Source of the DNA: Bradyrhizobium monzae
Lineage (GTDB): Bacteria > Pseudomonadota > Alphaproteobacteria > Rhizobiales > Xanthobacteraceae
Assembly (NCBI RefSeq): GCF_021458635.1
Contig: NZ_JAIRDQ010000011.1
Coordinates: forward strand, 124,001-188,000
Direction: 5' to 3'
DNA: 64,000 bases
The notes beneath the pieces are model-generated. The model was given only the letters and a program-made list of their open reading frames with translations, searched no databases and was not told the origin of the DNA. Below, one piece after another: positions 1 to 9,888 of the stretch (positions within the stretch are counted from its first letter, which is position 1; each line of letters opens with the position of its first letter). The translations under genes and the position numbers were made by a program.

Positions 1-1
1 C

Positions 2-523
2 TGCGCGGCGTCGACCGGGCTCAATCTCTACGATGCCGTCATCGCCGGCCTTGCCGCGCTGAAAGGCCCAAAACACGGCGGCGCCGGCGTGCTGGCCTCG
101 CAGCTGGTCAAGACGCTGGTCGACCGCGACGTCGAGCCGATGGTGCGCGAGCGCGTCGCGCTCGGCGAACGTTTTCCGGGCTTCGGTCACGGCGTCTACA
201 AGCGCGGCGACCCTCGTGCGCAGTCGCTGCTGAACGCTTTGGCGCGCGCCGGCGCGCCGCGTAAGTTCACCCGCGAGGTGCCGGAGCGGATCGCGGAAGC
301 GACCGGCGAATTCGTCAATATCGATTACGTGCTCGCCGTGCTGGTGCACGCGCTGCGCCTGCCGGGAGGCAGCGAGCTCGCCCTGTTCGCCATGGCCCGC
401 AGCGTCGGCTGGATCGCGCATGCGAGCGAGCAATTGCAGTTCGGCAAGTTGATCAGGCCGCGGGCGAGGTATGTGGGGCCGGCGCCGGGCAGAAGGATGG
501 GGGGCGCCGACTCCAGGAGCTAG
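2..523 (+). CDS. Citrate synthase-like protein, C-terminal part
   Basis: The reading frame is open from the left edge, so the start lies outside the window. The visible 173 residues carry the citrate synthase active-site segments: GPKHGGA near bases 65-85 with the first catalytic His, GFGHGVYK followed by DPRA with the second His, and NIDYVLA with the catalytic Asp position. Enzymes of this family condense acetyl-CoA or propionyl-CoA with oxaloacetate in the cytoplasm. The C-terminal HASEQ segment is also typical. Whether it makes citrate or 2-methylcitrate cannot be told from this part, and an N-terminal DNA-binding-like domain seen in some rhizobial paralogues cannot be excluded. Confidence 0.85.
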   Translation, partial: CAASTGLNLYDAVIAGLAALKGPKHGGAGVLASQLVKTLVDRDVEPMVRERVALGERFPGFGHGVYKRGDPRAQSLLNALARAGAPRKFTREVPERIAEATGEFVNIDYVLAVLVHALRLPGGSELALFAMARSVGWIAHASEQLQFGKLIRPRARYVGPAPGRRMGGADSRS

Positions 524-525
524 AT

Positions 526-634
526 CCTCATGGTGAGGAGCGCGGAACGCGCGTCTCGAACCATGCAGGCCCGGCTCTCGCTCGCGGCCATCCTTCGAGA
601 CGCCCGCGTTGCGGGCTCCTCAGGACGAGGGCAG
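526..634. repeat. Interspersed palindromic repeat
   Basis: The segment begins with CCTCATGGTGAGGAGC and ends with an inverted counterpart GGCTCCTCAGGACGAGG. The arms are separated by GC-rich sequence that can fold into a long hairpin. It fills the gap between the citrate-synthase-like gene and the convergent DedA gene. It contains no plausible gene and could act as a bidirectional terminator. Confidence 0.7.
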
Positions 635-650
635 AATACTTGGATGCAGA

Positions 651-1361
651 TTAGGTTGGCGGCTTGGCCTCAGCCACGACGATGCCGTTCTGTCTGCGGC
701 GATAGATCCAGACCGTCACGCCCACCACGATCGCGACGGCAACCACCGTCAAAATCCACATGTGCTTGATCGGATGCCCGTGATGCGGCACCCCGAAATA
801 TTCGTGTAAGGCCGACACCGCCAGCACGCCCGGCAGCACATGGGCCGGTGCCCAGACCAGGATCGCTGGGATGTTGACCGCATAGAATTTCGCCGGCGCC
901 ATGCCGAGCGCACCGGCGGTGACCGGTACGAAGGCGCGGATCGGCGGCACGAAACGGGCGAAGAACACGGCCCAGGTGCCGAAGCGGTGGAAGAAGGTCT
1001 CGCTCTCCTCGACCACGCGCGGATAATTGGTCAGCGGCCAGGTGTTGAGGATCTCGCGCTGCTGCCGGTGCCCGAGCCAGTAGGCCGAACCGTCGCCCAG
1101 CACGGCGCCAATTGCGGCTGCGAGCAGCACCCATTGCAGTTTCAAATCGCCGCCCGGAACCAGGGCGCTCAGCGCCAGGATGATGGTCGAGCCGGGGATC
1201 ACCGACCCCACCACCGGGACCGCTTCGAGCAGCGCCGCCAAGAACAGAGTCAGATAGGCCAGCCACGCATGGACTGAGACGAAGGATATCAGGGGATCAA
1301 GGAATGACGTCACGTCGTCTCTGTGGTGGGCTGGGGCGTTCGGGTTCAGACCCTTACACAA
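651..1361 (-). CDS. DedA family inner-membrane protein
   Basis: This 236-residue protein has the DedA/VTT layout: an N-terminal hydrophobic segment, the conserved PVVGSVIPG loop, and the FFARFVPPIRAF motif followed by AGALGM. The C-terminus has a membrane span followed by a basic tail. DedA proteins are lipid flippase-like transporters tied to membrane homeostasis, and some scramble or flip undecaprenyl phosphate or phospholipids. The upstream start at 1361 is used here, but a GTG at 1313 gives a start closer to the first membrane segment and is equally possible. It is transcribed divergently from cobS across about 250 bases. Confidence 0.85.
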   Translation of the reverse strand: MCKGLNPNAPAHHRDDVTSFLDPLISFVSVHAWLAYLTLFLAALLEAVPVVGSVIPGSTIILALSALVPGGDLKLQWVLLAAAIGAVLGDGSAYWLGHRQQREILNTWPLTNYPRVVEESETFFHRFGTWAVFFARFVPPIRAFVPVTAGALGMAPAKFYAVNIPAILVWAPAHVLPGVLAVSALHEYFGVPHHGHPIKHMWILTVVAVAIVVGVTVWIYRRRQNGIVVAEAKPPT

Positions 1362-1610
1362 GTAGTGAGAGGTGGTGAAAGTGCCATTCGCCTAGGCGCG
1401 GCCGCGATCCGGGGCGAAATTTGGGCGAGATTTGCAGGGCAGCCTTCCAAAAATCGCGTTCCTTACCTATCTAAATGAAAAGACAACGGAACTTTGATTG
1501 GGGCGCGGGCTTCTGCCGGCACGTTGTCTCTGATAGGTTCGCAGCCGCACCCAGCCGCAGCCAACGTGCAAATAACTGGTCTCGGGATCGCCCGGGACCT
1601 CGGAGGATTG

Positions 1611-2609
1611 ATGACGACCGCCGCCATGTCCAAAGTTGAGGAAGTTTCCGGTCTGCCCGACATGAAGGTGTCGGTGCGCCAGGTGTTCGGGATCGACAGC
1701 GATCTCGAAGTGCCGGCCTATTCCGAAGTCGATCCTCACGTACCCGAAGTCGATTCCGACTACCGTTTCGACCGCGCCACCACGCTTGCCATCCTCGCCG
1801 GCTTCGCCCGCAACCGCCGCGTGATGGTGACCGGCTATCACGGTACCGGTAAATCCACCCATATCGAGCAGGTCGCCGCCCGCCTCAACTGGCCCTGCGT
1901 GCGCGTCAACCTCGACAGCCACATCAGCCGTATCGACCTCGTCGGCAAGGACTCGATCGTGGTCCGCGACGGCAAGCAGGTCACCGAATTCCGTGACGGC
2001 ATTTTGCCGTGGGCGCTGCAGAACAACGTCGCGCTGGTGTTCGACGAATACGACGCCGGCCGCCCGGACGTGATGTTCGTGATCCAGCGCGTGCTGGAAG
2101 TCTCCGGCCGCCTGACGCTGTTGGACCAGAACAAGGTGATCAAGCCGCATCCGTCGTTCCGCCTGTTCGCGACCGCCAACACGGTCGGCCTCGGCGATAC
2201 CTCGGGCCTCTATCACGGCACCCAGCAGATCAACCAGGGCCAGATGGACCGCTGGTCGATCGTCACCACGCTGAACTACCTCAGCCATGACGAGGAAGTG
2301 GAGATCGTGCTGGCGAAGGCCAAGCACTACCGTACCCAGGAAGGCCGCGACATCGTCAACAAGATGGTGCGTCTCGCCGATCTCACCCGTAACGCCTTCG
2401 CCAACGGCGATCTGTCGACGGTGATGAGCCCGCGCACGGTGATCACCTGGGCCGAGAACGCCGATATCTTCAGCGATATCGGCTTCGCGTTCCGGGTCAC
2501 ATTCCTCAACAAATGCGACGAGCTCGAGCGTCCCCTGGTCGCCGAGTTCTACCAGCGCTGCTTCAACGCGGAGCTGCCGGAATCGGCAGTCAACGTGGCG
2601 CTGTCCTGA
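1611..2609 (+). CDS. cobS: Aerobic cobaltochelatase subunit CobS
   Basis: CobS is the AAA+ ATPase of the CobNST complex, which inserts cobalt into hydrogenobyrinate a,c-diamide in aerobic cobalamin synthesis. The 332-residue protein matches the usual length. Walker A GYHGTGKS lies at residues 75-82 and a Walker B LVFDEYD follows about 65 residues later. The start at 1611 is chosen because CGGAGGA sits just upstream and the N-terminus MTTAAMSKVEE is then family-like; the frame stays open back to 1494 without homology. cobT follows after 146 bases that hold a palindromic repeat. No cobN lies in the window. Confidence 0.95.
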   Translation: MTTAAMSKVEEVSGLPDMKVSVRQVFGIDSDLEVPAYSEVDPHVPEVDSDYRFDRATTLAILAGFARNRRVMVTGYHGTGKSTHIEQVAARLNWPCVRVNLDSHISRIDLVGKDSIVVRDGKQVTEFRDGILPWALQNNVALVFDEYDAGRPDVMFVIQRVLEVSGRLTLLDQNKVIKPHPSFRLFATANTVGLGDTSGLYHGTQQINQGQMDRWSIVTTLNYLSHDEEVEIVLAKAKHYRTQEGRDIVNKMVRLADLTRNAFANGDLSTVMSPRTVITWAENADIFSDIGFAFRVTFLNKCDELERPLVAEFYQRCFNAELPESAVNVALS

Positions 2610-2623
2610 TCTCTCTCGCGGCG

Positions 2624-2745
2624 TGTCGTCCCGGCGAAAACCGGGATCCATGCCGCGAGGTCTCTCGATGAAGCGACGCTGATAGTTTTCCCTGACGCAC
2701 CAAACCGTCGGTGGCTATGGGTCCCCGCCTTCGCGGGGACGACGG
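2624..2745. repeat. Palindromic repeat between cobS and cobT
   Basis: The element opens with GTCGTCCCGGCGAAAACCGG and closes with GTCCCCGCCTTCGCGGGGAC followed by GACG. Both ends form small hairpins and the termini are inverted relative to each other. Related ends occur at 42508-42530 and 49140-49178. It lies inside the cobS-cobT transcription unit, ending just before the cobT start, so it may set the relative expression of the two subunits. Confidence 0.75.
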
Positions 2746-2755
2746 TGAGATCGAG

Positions 2756-4660
2756 ATGAGCACGCCCTCCAACTCCAAATTCCGCAACACCAAGGAAGCG
2801 CCGACCGAGCCGTTCAAGCGCTCGGTGGCCTCGTGCCTCAAGGCGATTGCGAAGTCGCCCGAGCTCGAAGTCAGCTTTGCGGCCGAGCGCCCGGGCCTCG
2901 CGCCCGGCAAGGCGCGGCTGCCCGAACCCGCGCGAAAAATGACCAAGCGCGATGCTGCGATCGTGCGCGGCCACGCGGACTCCATCGCGCTCAAGATCGC
3001 CTGTCATGACGCCAAGCTGCATCGCAAGCTGATGCCCGGCAATCCGCAGGCGCGCGGCGTGTTCGAGGCGGTCGAGCAGGCCCGCGTCGAGGCGATCGGT
3101 GCGCGCCGCATGGCGGGCGTTGCCAGGAATCTCACCGCGATGCTCGACGATCATTTTCATCGCGGCAAGTTCGACGAGATCACCGACCGCGCCGATGCGC
3201 CGCTGGCCGATGCGCTGGCGATGCTGGTGCGCGAGCGCCTGACCGGCATGGCGCCGCCGACGGCCGCCAGGAAGATGGTCGATCTCTGGCGCCCGATTCT
3301 CGAAGACAAGATCGGCAAGCGGCTCGACCGGCTCGACAACCTCGTCGAGGACCAGACCAGGTTCGGCGACGCCGTGCATGATCTGCTGACCGCGCTCGAG
3401 CTCGGCGACGAGCGCAGCGCCGACAGCGAAGACAATGACGACAACGACGAGAACCAGGACGGCGACAACGATCAGTCCGGTGCCGAGGGCTCGCCCGATT
3501 CCGATGCCGCGCAGGAGATGAGCGCCGACCAGGCGCAGGCCTCGAGCGAAGACATGAGCGACAGCGCGATGGAAAGCGCGCAGGCCTCGACCTCCGATAC
3601 GTTCGACGACGGCGAGCTCGGCGACGACGAGACGCCGGGCGAGGCGACGCGTCCGAACGCGCATGGCAAGAACGAGCCGCGCGGGCCCGAATATCACGCC
3701 TTCGCTCCGAAGTTCGATGAGGTCATCGCCGCCGAAGATCTCTGCGACCATGACGAGCTGGAGCGCCTGCGCGCCTATCTCGACAAGCAGCTCGCGCATC
3801 TGCAGGGCATCGTCGCCCGCCTCGCCAACCGGCTGCAGCGCCGCCTGATGGCGCAGCAGAACCGCGCCTGGGAGTTCGATCTCGAAGAGGGCATCCTCGA
3901 TCCTGCGCGCCTGTCGCGCGTGGTGACCGATCCCCATCATCCGCTGTCCTTCATGCACGAGAAGGAGGCGACGTTCCGCGACACCGTGGTGACGCTGCTG
4001 CTCGACAATTCCGGCTCGATGCGCGGCCGCCCCATTACGGTGGCTGCAACCTGCGCCGACATCCTCGCGCGCACGCTGGAGCGTTGCGGCGTCAAGGTCG
4101 AGATCCTCGGCTTCACCACGCGCGCCTGGAAGGGCGGCCAATCGCGCGAGGCGTGGCTGGCCGCCGGCAAGCCGGCCAATCCCGGCCGCCTCAACGATCT
4201 CCGTCACATCATCTACAAGTCGGCCGACGCTCCCTGGCGCCGTGCGCGAAAGAATCTCGGCCTGATGATGCGCGAGGGTCTGCTGAAGGAGAACATCGAC
4301 GGCGAGGCGCTGGACTGGGCGCACAAACGCCTGCTCGGCCGGCCCGAGCAGCGCAAGATCCTGATGATGATCTCCGACGGTGCGCCGGTCGACGATTCAA
4401 CGCTGTCGGTCAACCCCGGCAATTATCTCGAGCGGCACCTGCGCCACATCATCGAGGAGATCGAGACCCGCTCGCCGGTCGAGCTGATCGCGATCGGCAT
4501 CGGCCATGACGTGACGCGCTACTATCGCCGCGCGGTGACGATCGTGGATGCCGAAGAGCTCGGCGGCGCCATCACAGAAAAGCTCGCCGAACTCTTCAGC
4601 GAGACCAACACCGCGCCCACGCAACCGGCCAATCGCCCGCGACGCAAATTGCATTCGTGA
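2756..4660 (+). CDS. cobT: Aerobic cobaltochelatase subunit CobT
   Basis: CobT is the second accessory subunit of the CobNST cobalt chelatase and forms a chaperone-like complex with CobS. The 634-residue protein has the family order: an alpha-helical N-terminal part, a strongly acidic Asp/Glu/Ser-rich linker around residues 220-310, and a C-terminal von Willebrand A domain whose MIDAS motif DNSGSM is near residue 416. The ATG at 2756 is chosen because upstream in-frame codons derive from the palindromic repeat. The stop overlaps the GTG start of the next gene (GTGA), which implies coupled translation with that exported protein. Confidence 0.95.
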   Translation: MSTPSNSKFRNTKEAPTEPFKRSVASCLKAIAKSPELEVSFAAERPGLAPGKARLPEPARKMTKRDAAIVRGHADSIALKIACHDAKLHRKLMPGNPQARGVFEAVEQARVEAIGARRMAGVARNLTAMLDDHFHRGKFDEITDRADAPLADALAMLVRERLTGMAPPTAARKMVDLWRPILEDKIGKRLDRLDNLVEDQTRFGDAVHDLLTALELGDERSADSEDNDDNDENQDGDNDQSGAEGSPDSDAAQEMSADQAQASSEDMSDSAMESAQASTSDTFDDGELGDDETPGEATRPNAHGKNEPRGPEYHAFAPKFDEVIAAEDLCDHDELERLRAYLDKQLAHLQGIVARLANRLQRRLMAQQNRAWEFDLEEGILDPARLSRVVTDPHHPLSFMHEKEATFRDTVVTLLLDNSGSMRGRPITVAATCADILARTLERCGVKVEILGFTTRAWKGGQSREAWLAAGKPANPGRLNDLRHIIYKSADAPWRRARKNLGLMMREGLLKENIDGEALDWAHKRLLGRPEQRKILMMISDGAPVDDSTLSVNPGNYLERHLRHIIEEIETRSPVELIAIGIGHDVTRYYRRAVTIVDAEELGGAITEKLAELFSETNTAPTQPANRPRRKLHS

Positions 4661-5730
4661 GCACCACCACATCCCGCCGCCTCTTCCTCGGCCACGCGGC
4701 GGCGGGATTTTCCACTCTCGCATTACCCCGGCTCGCGCAAGCGCAGTCTGCGCCGAAGCCGGCGCAGGCCGAGCATGCCGTCACCGAGCCCGTCAGCATC
4801 GAGGTCAATGCGCGGCCGATTGCCAATTTCGAGCCGCGCGACCGTTCGCGCACGCGCTTCGGTCGGCTCGTCTTTCGCAGCGGGCTCGTATTGACCTCGC
4901 CGCATCGTGGCTTTGGCGGCCTGTCCGGCTTCCGCTTCCTCGATGACAAGGGCGAGCGCTTTCTCGCGCTGTCAGATCAAGGCACTTGGTTTACAGGCCG
5001 CATCCGCTATTCCGGCGGCAAGATGGTCGGGCTCGACGATGTCGAGGCCGCGCCGATGCTGAACGCCGAGGGGCGGCCGATCACGGAGAAGCGGCTCTGG
5101 TATGACACCGAGTCGCTCGCGCGCGACGGCTCGCTCGTCTATGTCGGGCTCGAACGCGTCAACCAGATCATGCGTTTCGACTTCGCCAAGGGCGGCACGC
5201 GCGCCCGCGGCGAGGTGCTTCCGACGCCGCCGGCGGTGCGCAAGCTGCCCTATAACAAGGGGCTCGAGGCGCTGGTGTTCGTGCCGAGAGGCAAAGACCA
5301 GAGCATGCCGCTCGCGGGCACGCTGATCGCGATGTCGGAAGGCGGCTTCGATGCCGACGGCAATCTGATCGGCTTTCTGATCGGCGGCCCGTCGCCCGGC
5401 CAGTTCAGCATCAAGCGCACCGACAAGCAGTTCATCAGCGACGCCGTGCTGCTGCCATTGGGCGAGCTGCTGATTCTCGAACGCAAATTCTCCTGGTTCA
5501 CCGGCATCAACATCCGCATCCGGTCGATCCCCCTGAAGACGATCGCTCCCGGCGCCGTCGTCGACGGCCCCGTGCTGTTCGAGGCCGATCTCGGCCATGA
5601 GGTCGACAACATGGAAGGCATCGACGCCCACGTCACGGCAGAGGGCGAGACGGTGCTGACGATGGTGTCGGACGACAATTTCTCGCTGCTCCAGCGCACC
5701 CTGCTGTTGCAGTTCACGCTGGCGGAATAG
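4657..5730 (+). CDS. Tat-exported esterase-like protein of the phytase-like family
   Basis: The N-terminus has a twin-arginine motif SRRLFLG followed by an Ala-rich hydrophobic stretch and a likely cleavage after AQA, so export through Tat to the periplasm is predicted. The remainder resembles the esterase-like activity of phytase domain: SDQGTWF near residue 110, then a beta-rich core with a NKGLEAL segment and a C-terminal NMEGID. The substrate is unknown; phosphoesters are possible. The GTG start at 4657 overlaps the cobT stop, and translation is probably coupled, although no functional link to cobalamin synthesis is evident. Confidence 0.75.
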   Translation: MSTTTSRRLFLGHAAAGFSTLALPRLAQAQSAPKPAQAEHAVTEPVSIEVNARPIANFEPRDRSRTRFGRLVFRSGLVLTSPHRGFGGLSGFRFLDDKGERFLALSDQGTWFTGRIRYSGGKMVGLDDVEAAPMLNAEGRPITEKRLWYDTESLARDGSLVYVGLERVNQIMRFDFAKGGTRARGEVLPTPPAVRKLPYNKGLEALVFVPRGKDQSMPLAGTLIAMSEGGFDADGNLIGFLIGGPSPGQFSIKRTDKQFISDAVLLPLGELLILERKFSWFTGINIRIRSIPLKTIAPGAVVDGPVLFEADLGHEVDNMEGIDAHVTAEGETVLTMVSDDNFSLLQRTLLLQFTLAE

Positions 5731-5890
5731 CGGAGTTTTTCGGCACGCCCCGCCATGACAGGGCGCGCGCAATGCATGGCCCCACGACCGGCCATGTCCC
5801 CCGCGCAACTGGCAATCCGCCATCCGGTCACTACACTTCATGCAATTGCTTCCATCCACCCCGATCGCCCTCCATCCCCGGATCCCCCGC

Positions 5891-7003
<1,113 letters not shown>

Positions 7004-7126
7004 GGGGAGTGAGGTGTGGCGAGGTCGTCACACTTCTCACCTCACGCATCCGTAACTCTCGCAATCTTCCACCCGCCGCAAAACAGGCCTAACTTCCGCA
7101 GCAGTCAAAGCCGCGCGAGGCCCGCC

Positions 7127-7534
7127 ATGCGATTTCGTGTCCGCAAGACTGCTCATGTGCTGGAACGGATTGGCCTCGCGATGGCCGGCGCTGCGTGCGG
7201 GCTGTTCGTCGGCGCCTATGTCGGCTCCGCGATCCCATCGCTCACCACGCAGGGCTTTCTGCTGTTGATGATGCTGCTCGGCGTCGTCGGCTTCTATCTC
7301 GGCATCGACACGCCGCAACTGCCTTTCGACGAAGCGCACAGCCAGATCGACGCCGCGGAACTCTTGAGCTCCGCCGGCACACTCTGCGCCACGCTCGCCT
7401 CACTCGCGTCAGTCGCCGTCATCGTGCTCCGGCTCGATCCGCACGACGCGCTGACCTGGCTGGTGCTGCTGGGCTGGATCGCCGGCGTGGCGATGCAGAT
7501 CGTCGCGGGCGCGAAGGCGAGGATGCGGGTGTGA
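7127..7534 (+). CDS. Hypothetical four-helix membrane protein
   Basis: This 135-residue protein starts with a basic stretch and then shows four hydrophobic segments at about residues 16-38, 43-61, 82-102 and 110-128, so it is an integral inner-membrane protein. I do not recognise a family. The ATG at 7127 puts the positive charges just before the first helix; the frame is open back to 7016 but that extension is not protein-like. It is convergent with the PilZ gene across a short palindrome-containing gap. Confidence 0.65.
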   Translation: MRFRVRKTAHVLERIGLAMAGAACGLFVGAYVGSAIPSLTTQGFLLLMMLLGVVGFYLGIDTPQLPFDEAHSQIDAAELLSSAGTLCATLASLASVAVIVLRLDPHDALTWLVLLGWIAGVAMQIVAGAKARMRV

Positions 7535-7576
7535 CGGTAGTTGTTAGGAGGCGATCGCGCCGCATCACCGGTGCGT

Positions 7577-7605
7577 TCCCTCCCCCGCAAGGGGGGAGGG
7601 AGCCG
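7577..7605. terminator. GC hairpin between convergent genes
   Basis: A Ccctccccc/gggggaggg stem separated by GCAA lies between the convergent membrane-protein and PilZ genes. There is no strong T-run, so it may work as a repeat-derived bidirectional transcription stop rather than a classic intrinsic terminator. Confidence 0.4.
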
Positions 7606-7655
7606 AGCGGAGTGCTTGGCGACAGTTTTGGATCGAACTCAGTGCAACGGCGGGA

Positions 7656-7901
7656 TCAAAACACCACGCCCACCCGCGTGCCGCGCTTCCACGCAATCCG
7701 GCAACGCTTTTTGGTATTCACATGCAGCAGCTCGAACCGGTCGGGGATCTTCACCTGCCCGCCGAGATCGATGCAGGCGCCGCCCGGTGAATAGTCCACC
7801 AGCGTACAGACGATGATCGGCGCGCGCGGGTCGGTGATGATCTTGGCCTGGCGGGACACCAGGCCGGCGGGCTTAACACGGGCATGTCGGCGCGGATGCA
7901 T
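7656..7901 (-). CDS. Short PilZ domain protein
   Basis: This 81-residue protein is essentially one PilZ domain. It carries the cyclic-di-GMP binding signature RRHAR (RxxxR) at residues 4-8 and DYSPGG (DxSxxG) at 36-41. PilZ proteins of this size act as c-di-GMP receptors that adjust motility or exopolysaccharide machinery. The ATG at 7901 is preceded on the minus strand by a GGAGGAG ribosome site; the open frame continues to 8285 only because it runs through repeats. The partner is unknown. Confidence 0.85.
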   Translation of the reverse strand: MHPRRHARVKPAGLVSRQAKIITDPRAPIIVCTLVDYSPGGACIDLGGQVKIPDRFELLHVNTKKRCRIAWKRGTRVGVVF

Positions 7902-7926
7902 TGGCACTCTCCTCCAATACCGCGGT

Positions 7927-7974
7927 GGCATGATCCGGAAAAAGTGCGAAGCGGTTTTTCCGGTAAGATCATGC
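7927..7974. repeat. Short palindromic repeat (GCATGATC ends)
   Basis: The sequence starts with GGCATGATCCGG and ends with CCGGTAAGATCATGCC, giving an imperfect hairpin around AAAAAGTGCGAAGCGG. It lies just upstream of the PilZ gene, so it could influence its promoter region. Similar elements are widespread in bradyrhizobial intergenic DNA as far as I recall. Confidence 0.65.
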
Positions 7975-8098
7975 CCAGACAAGGCGCGGTGGGCTTGGGG
8001 AGAGATGATGGCGGGGAGTTGATGCGATGAGGCTAAGGTCTCGGTGAGAATTTTAATGAAAAGTAGCGGCGATAGGAGAAAGTGGCGGTAGTGGGGTG

Positions 8099-8263
8099 CC
8101 CACCCTCCCCTGGAGGGGGAGGGTCGATCGCGCGTAGCGCGAGCGGAGTGGGGTGATCTCTCCACTCGGGCACTGTTCGTTGCGGAGAGACCATCACCCC
8201 ACCCCGTCTCCCATTTCGCTGCGCTCAATGTGAGCCGACCCTCCCCCTCCAGGGGAGGGTGGC
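8099..8263. repeat. Long inverted repeat overlapping the DUF2235 gene end
   Basis: The left arm CACCCTCCCCTGGAGGGGGA is mirrored by the right arm, which ends TCCAGGGGAGGGTGG. About 110 bases of sequence with further internal symmetry (for example gagcggagtgggg and ccccaccccgt) lie between. The right arm and part of the core lie inside the 3' end of the DUF2235 reading frame. Confidence 0.8.
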
Positions 8264-9573
8264 AGTGTGCCCGCCGTCTCGGCACCCACCCCCGGCGCCA
8301 CCGGCATCGGCACCGTCACAAAATCCTTCGGCATGTTCACCGGCCGATAGTCCGGCTCCGCCGCCATCCGCTTCAACACGCTCTCATGCACATGCGCACC
8401 TTCGGGAATCGGCCGCGGCTCGCAATCGGGAATGTAGAACCCCAAAAACACCTTGCGCTCCGGCCATTCCTTGTATTTTGCGCTCTTCGGCAGATATTCC
8501 AGCACGCGCCAGGCCGCGCTCATCGAATTGTGCAGCACGCCCGCCTTGCCGGTAAAGGCCGGCGGGACATATTGGAACGGCGAGTTCTTGCGAGGGACTC
8601 CCCAGGCGAGCTGGTTCACCGTGCGCGGGTTGAAGTTCAGGCCGGCCTTCGCCGCCTCCTCGATCATCCAGATCAGCGGGTATTTCGACTCCGCGCTCTC
8701 CGCCTCGGGATAGCCGCCGCCGACGTCGCAATGCACGCCGGCGAACCACACCTGCAGAATGTCCTGCGGCACCTTCTTCTCGTCGGGCACGAAGCGGTTG
8801 CTCCAGTACGCCTGCGGCTCCTCGTACGCTTTCAGACGGAACATGCAGCGCCGCTCGTCGATCGCGATCGCCTGGCGGAAGATATTCACGCTCGGATTGC
8901 GCAGCGTGAAGGCCAGCTCCTCCAGGCTCGGCCAATACAGCCGGTCGGCGCGCGGCACGATCACGCTCGCCACCGTGTCCCAGACGCCGATGAAGTGGAT
9001 GGTCGGCCAGCGCGACGAGGTGATGCGGGCGAATTGCGCGGCGAGATCGAAGGTGTCCTTGGCCAGCGGCCCGTCCTCGTCGAAGCCGTCGTCCTTGACG
9101 TCCTCGATGTCGTTGCCGCGCCCGGTCCCGGAATATTGCTTGTAGGCGACGAGGCCCGAGCCTGCGAGGTTGGCCTGCTCCGGCGAGATCAGGCCGACCT
9201 TGTGGATCAGCCCCGCCAGCACCCGCACGGTATAGGCACCGCGCGAGAAGCCGAACAGTGAGATGCGGTCGCCCGGCGCGTAATGCTCGACCAGGAAGCA
9301 ATAGGCTGACAGTACGTTGTCATCGAGCCCGTAGCCGGTGGCGAGCCCCAGCACCAGCCTGATGTTGGCCTTCCACCTGTTCCACGTCGACGGCTCCGTC
9401 ACTGTGCCGACGCCGGGATCGTAAAACACCATCTGCCGCGGCTGCGTCTTGTCGGTCTTGCGCAAGCAGCGATAGAGCTTCAGGACGTTGGAGATGTTCT
9501 CGGAGATCTCGTTGCCGGTACCGTCACAGCAGATGACGAGGTTTTTCGGCTCGGCTTTGCGCGCGTGCTCCAC
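8194..9573 (-). CDS. DUF2235 (Tle1-like) alpha/beta hydrolase
   Basis: The 459-residue protein belongs to the DUF2235 family, which includes type VI secretion phospholipase effectors and many cytoplasmic relatives. The N-terminus NLVICCDGTGNE is the family hallmark. The nucleophile motif GFSRGAY lies near residue 110, with the likely acid in GVWDTVASV and the His in HCDVGGGYPE, so the triad looks complete. No secretion genes, VgrG or immunity partner are nearby, so an effector role is not supported. The last 23 or so residues are encoded by an interspersed repeat, which suggests the original stop was lost. A diverged fragment of a paralogue lies at 14011-14159. Confidence 0.85.
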   Translation of the reverse strand: MEHARKAEPKNLVICCDGTGNEISENISNVLKLYRCLRKTDKTQPRQMVFYDPGVGTVTEPSTWNRWKANIRLVLGLATGYGLDDNVLSAYCFLVEHYAPGDRISLFGFSRGAYTVRVLAGLIHKVGLISPEQANLAGSGLVAYKQYSGTGRGNDIEDVKDDGFDEDGPLAKDTFDLAAQFARITSSRWPTIHFIGVWDTVASVIVPRADRLYWPSLEELAFTLRNPSVNIFRQAIAIDERRCMFRLKAYEEPQAYWSNRFVPDEKKVPQDILQVWFAGVHCDVGGGYPEAESAESKYPLIWMIEEAAKAGLNFNPRTVNQLAWGVPRKNSPFQYVPPAFTGKAGVLHNSMSAAWRVLEYLPKSAKYKEWPERKVFLGFYIPDCEPRPIPEGAHVHESVLKRMAAEPDYRPVNMPKDFVTVPMPVAPGVGAETAGTLPPSPGGGGSAHIERSEMGDGVG

Positions 9574-9652
9574 AGGTCAGCCCCTCCAGGTGATGCTACC
9601 GGGACGAGCATAGCAAAAAAGCGCGACGGCGAGGAGACGAGGGTGGGGCGCT

Positions 9653-9711
9653 TCCCCTCTCCCCTTGTGGGAGAGGGTGGCTCGCCGCGAAGCGGCGAGA
9701 CGGGTGAGGGG
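9653..9711. repeat. Palindromic repeat upstream of the DUF2235 gene
   Basis: CCCCTCTCCCCTTGTGGGAG is followed by GGTGGCTCGCCGCG, AAGCGGCGAGAC and GGGTGAGGGG, giving two nested hairpins. It sits between the small Lys-rich gene and the DUF2235 gene, both on the minus strand, and may insulate them. Confidence 0.7.
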
Positions 9712-9753
9712 TATCTCACCTCGCGCTAAATTCTCGCGTTCGCGGAGACAACC

Positions 9754-9888
9754 CTACTTCTTCTTCCCCGGCCCGAAATCCGGCTGCCAGTTGGCGTCCT
9801 TGCGGCTCGGTGCCGCGGCGATCACCTTGGCCTTGTCCTTCTTCGGCTTCTTGACTTCGCGATTGCTGCGTTGCTGTCCCTTGGCCAT
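9754..9888 (-). CDS. Small Lys-rich hypothetical protein
   Basis: A 44-residue, strongly basic protein begins MAKGQQRSNREVKKPKK and ends DFGPGKKK. An AAAGGAG ribosome site lies on the minus strand about 10 bases before the ATG at 9888. The reading frame extends upstream to 10080, but that part lacks the basic character. I recall similar short Lys-rich proteins in other bradyrhizobia but know no function; a ribosome- or nucleic-acid-binding role is only a guess from composition. Confidence 0.6.
   Translation of the reverse strand: MAKGQQRSNREVKKPKKDKAKVIAAAPSRKDANWQPDFGPGKKK

Noticed and set aside
1362..1610. Cobalamin riboswitch upstream of cobS
   Set aside because: I found no B12-box-like sequence or the expected long structured leader in this 250-base gap.
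2549..4324. Long antisense open frame opposite cobT (591 codons)
   Set aside because: Its product is a high-GC shadow rich in Arg, Ala, Gly and Leu without family features, while cobT on the other strand is certain.
8194..9573. Type VI secretion effector role for the DUF2235 protein
   Set aside because: No VgrG, PAAR, Hcp, adaptor or immunity gene is nearby; the family also has cytoplasmic members.
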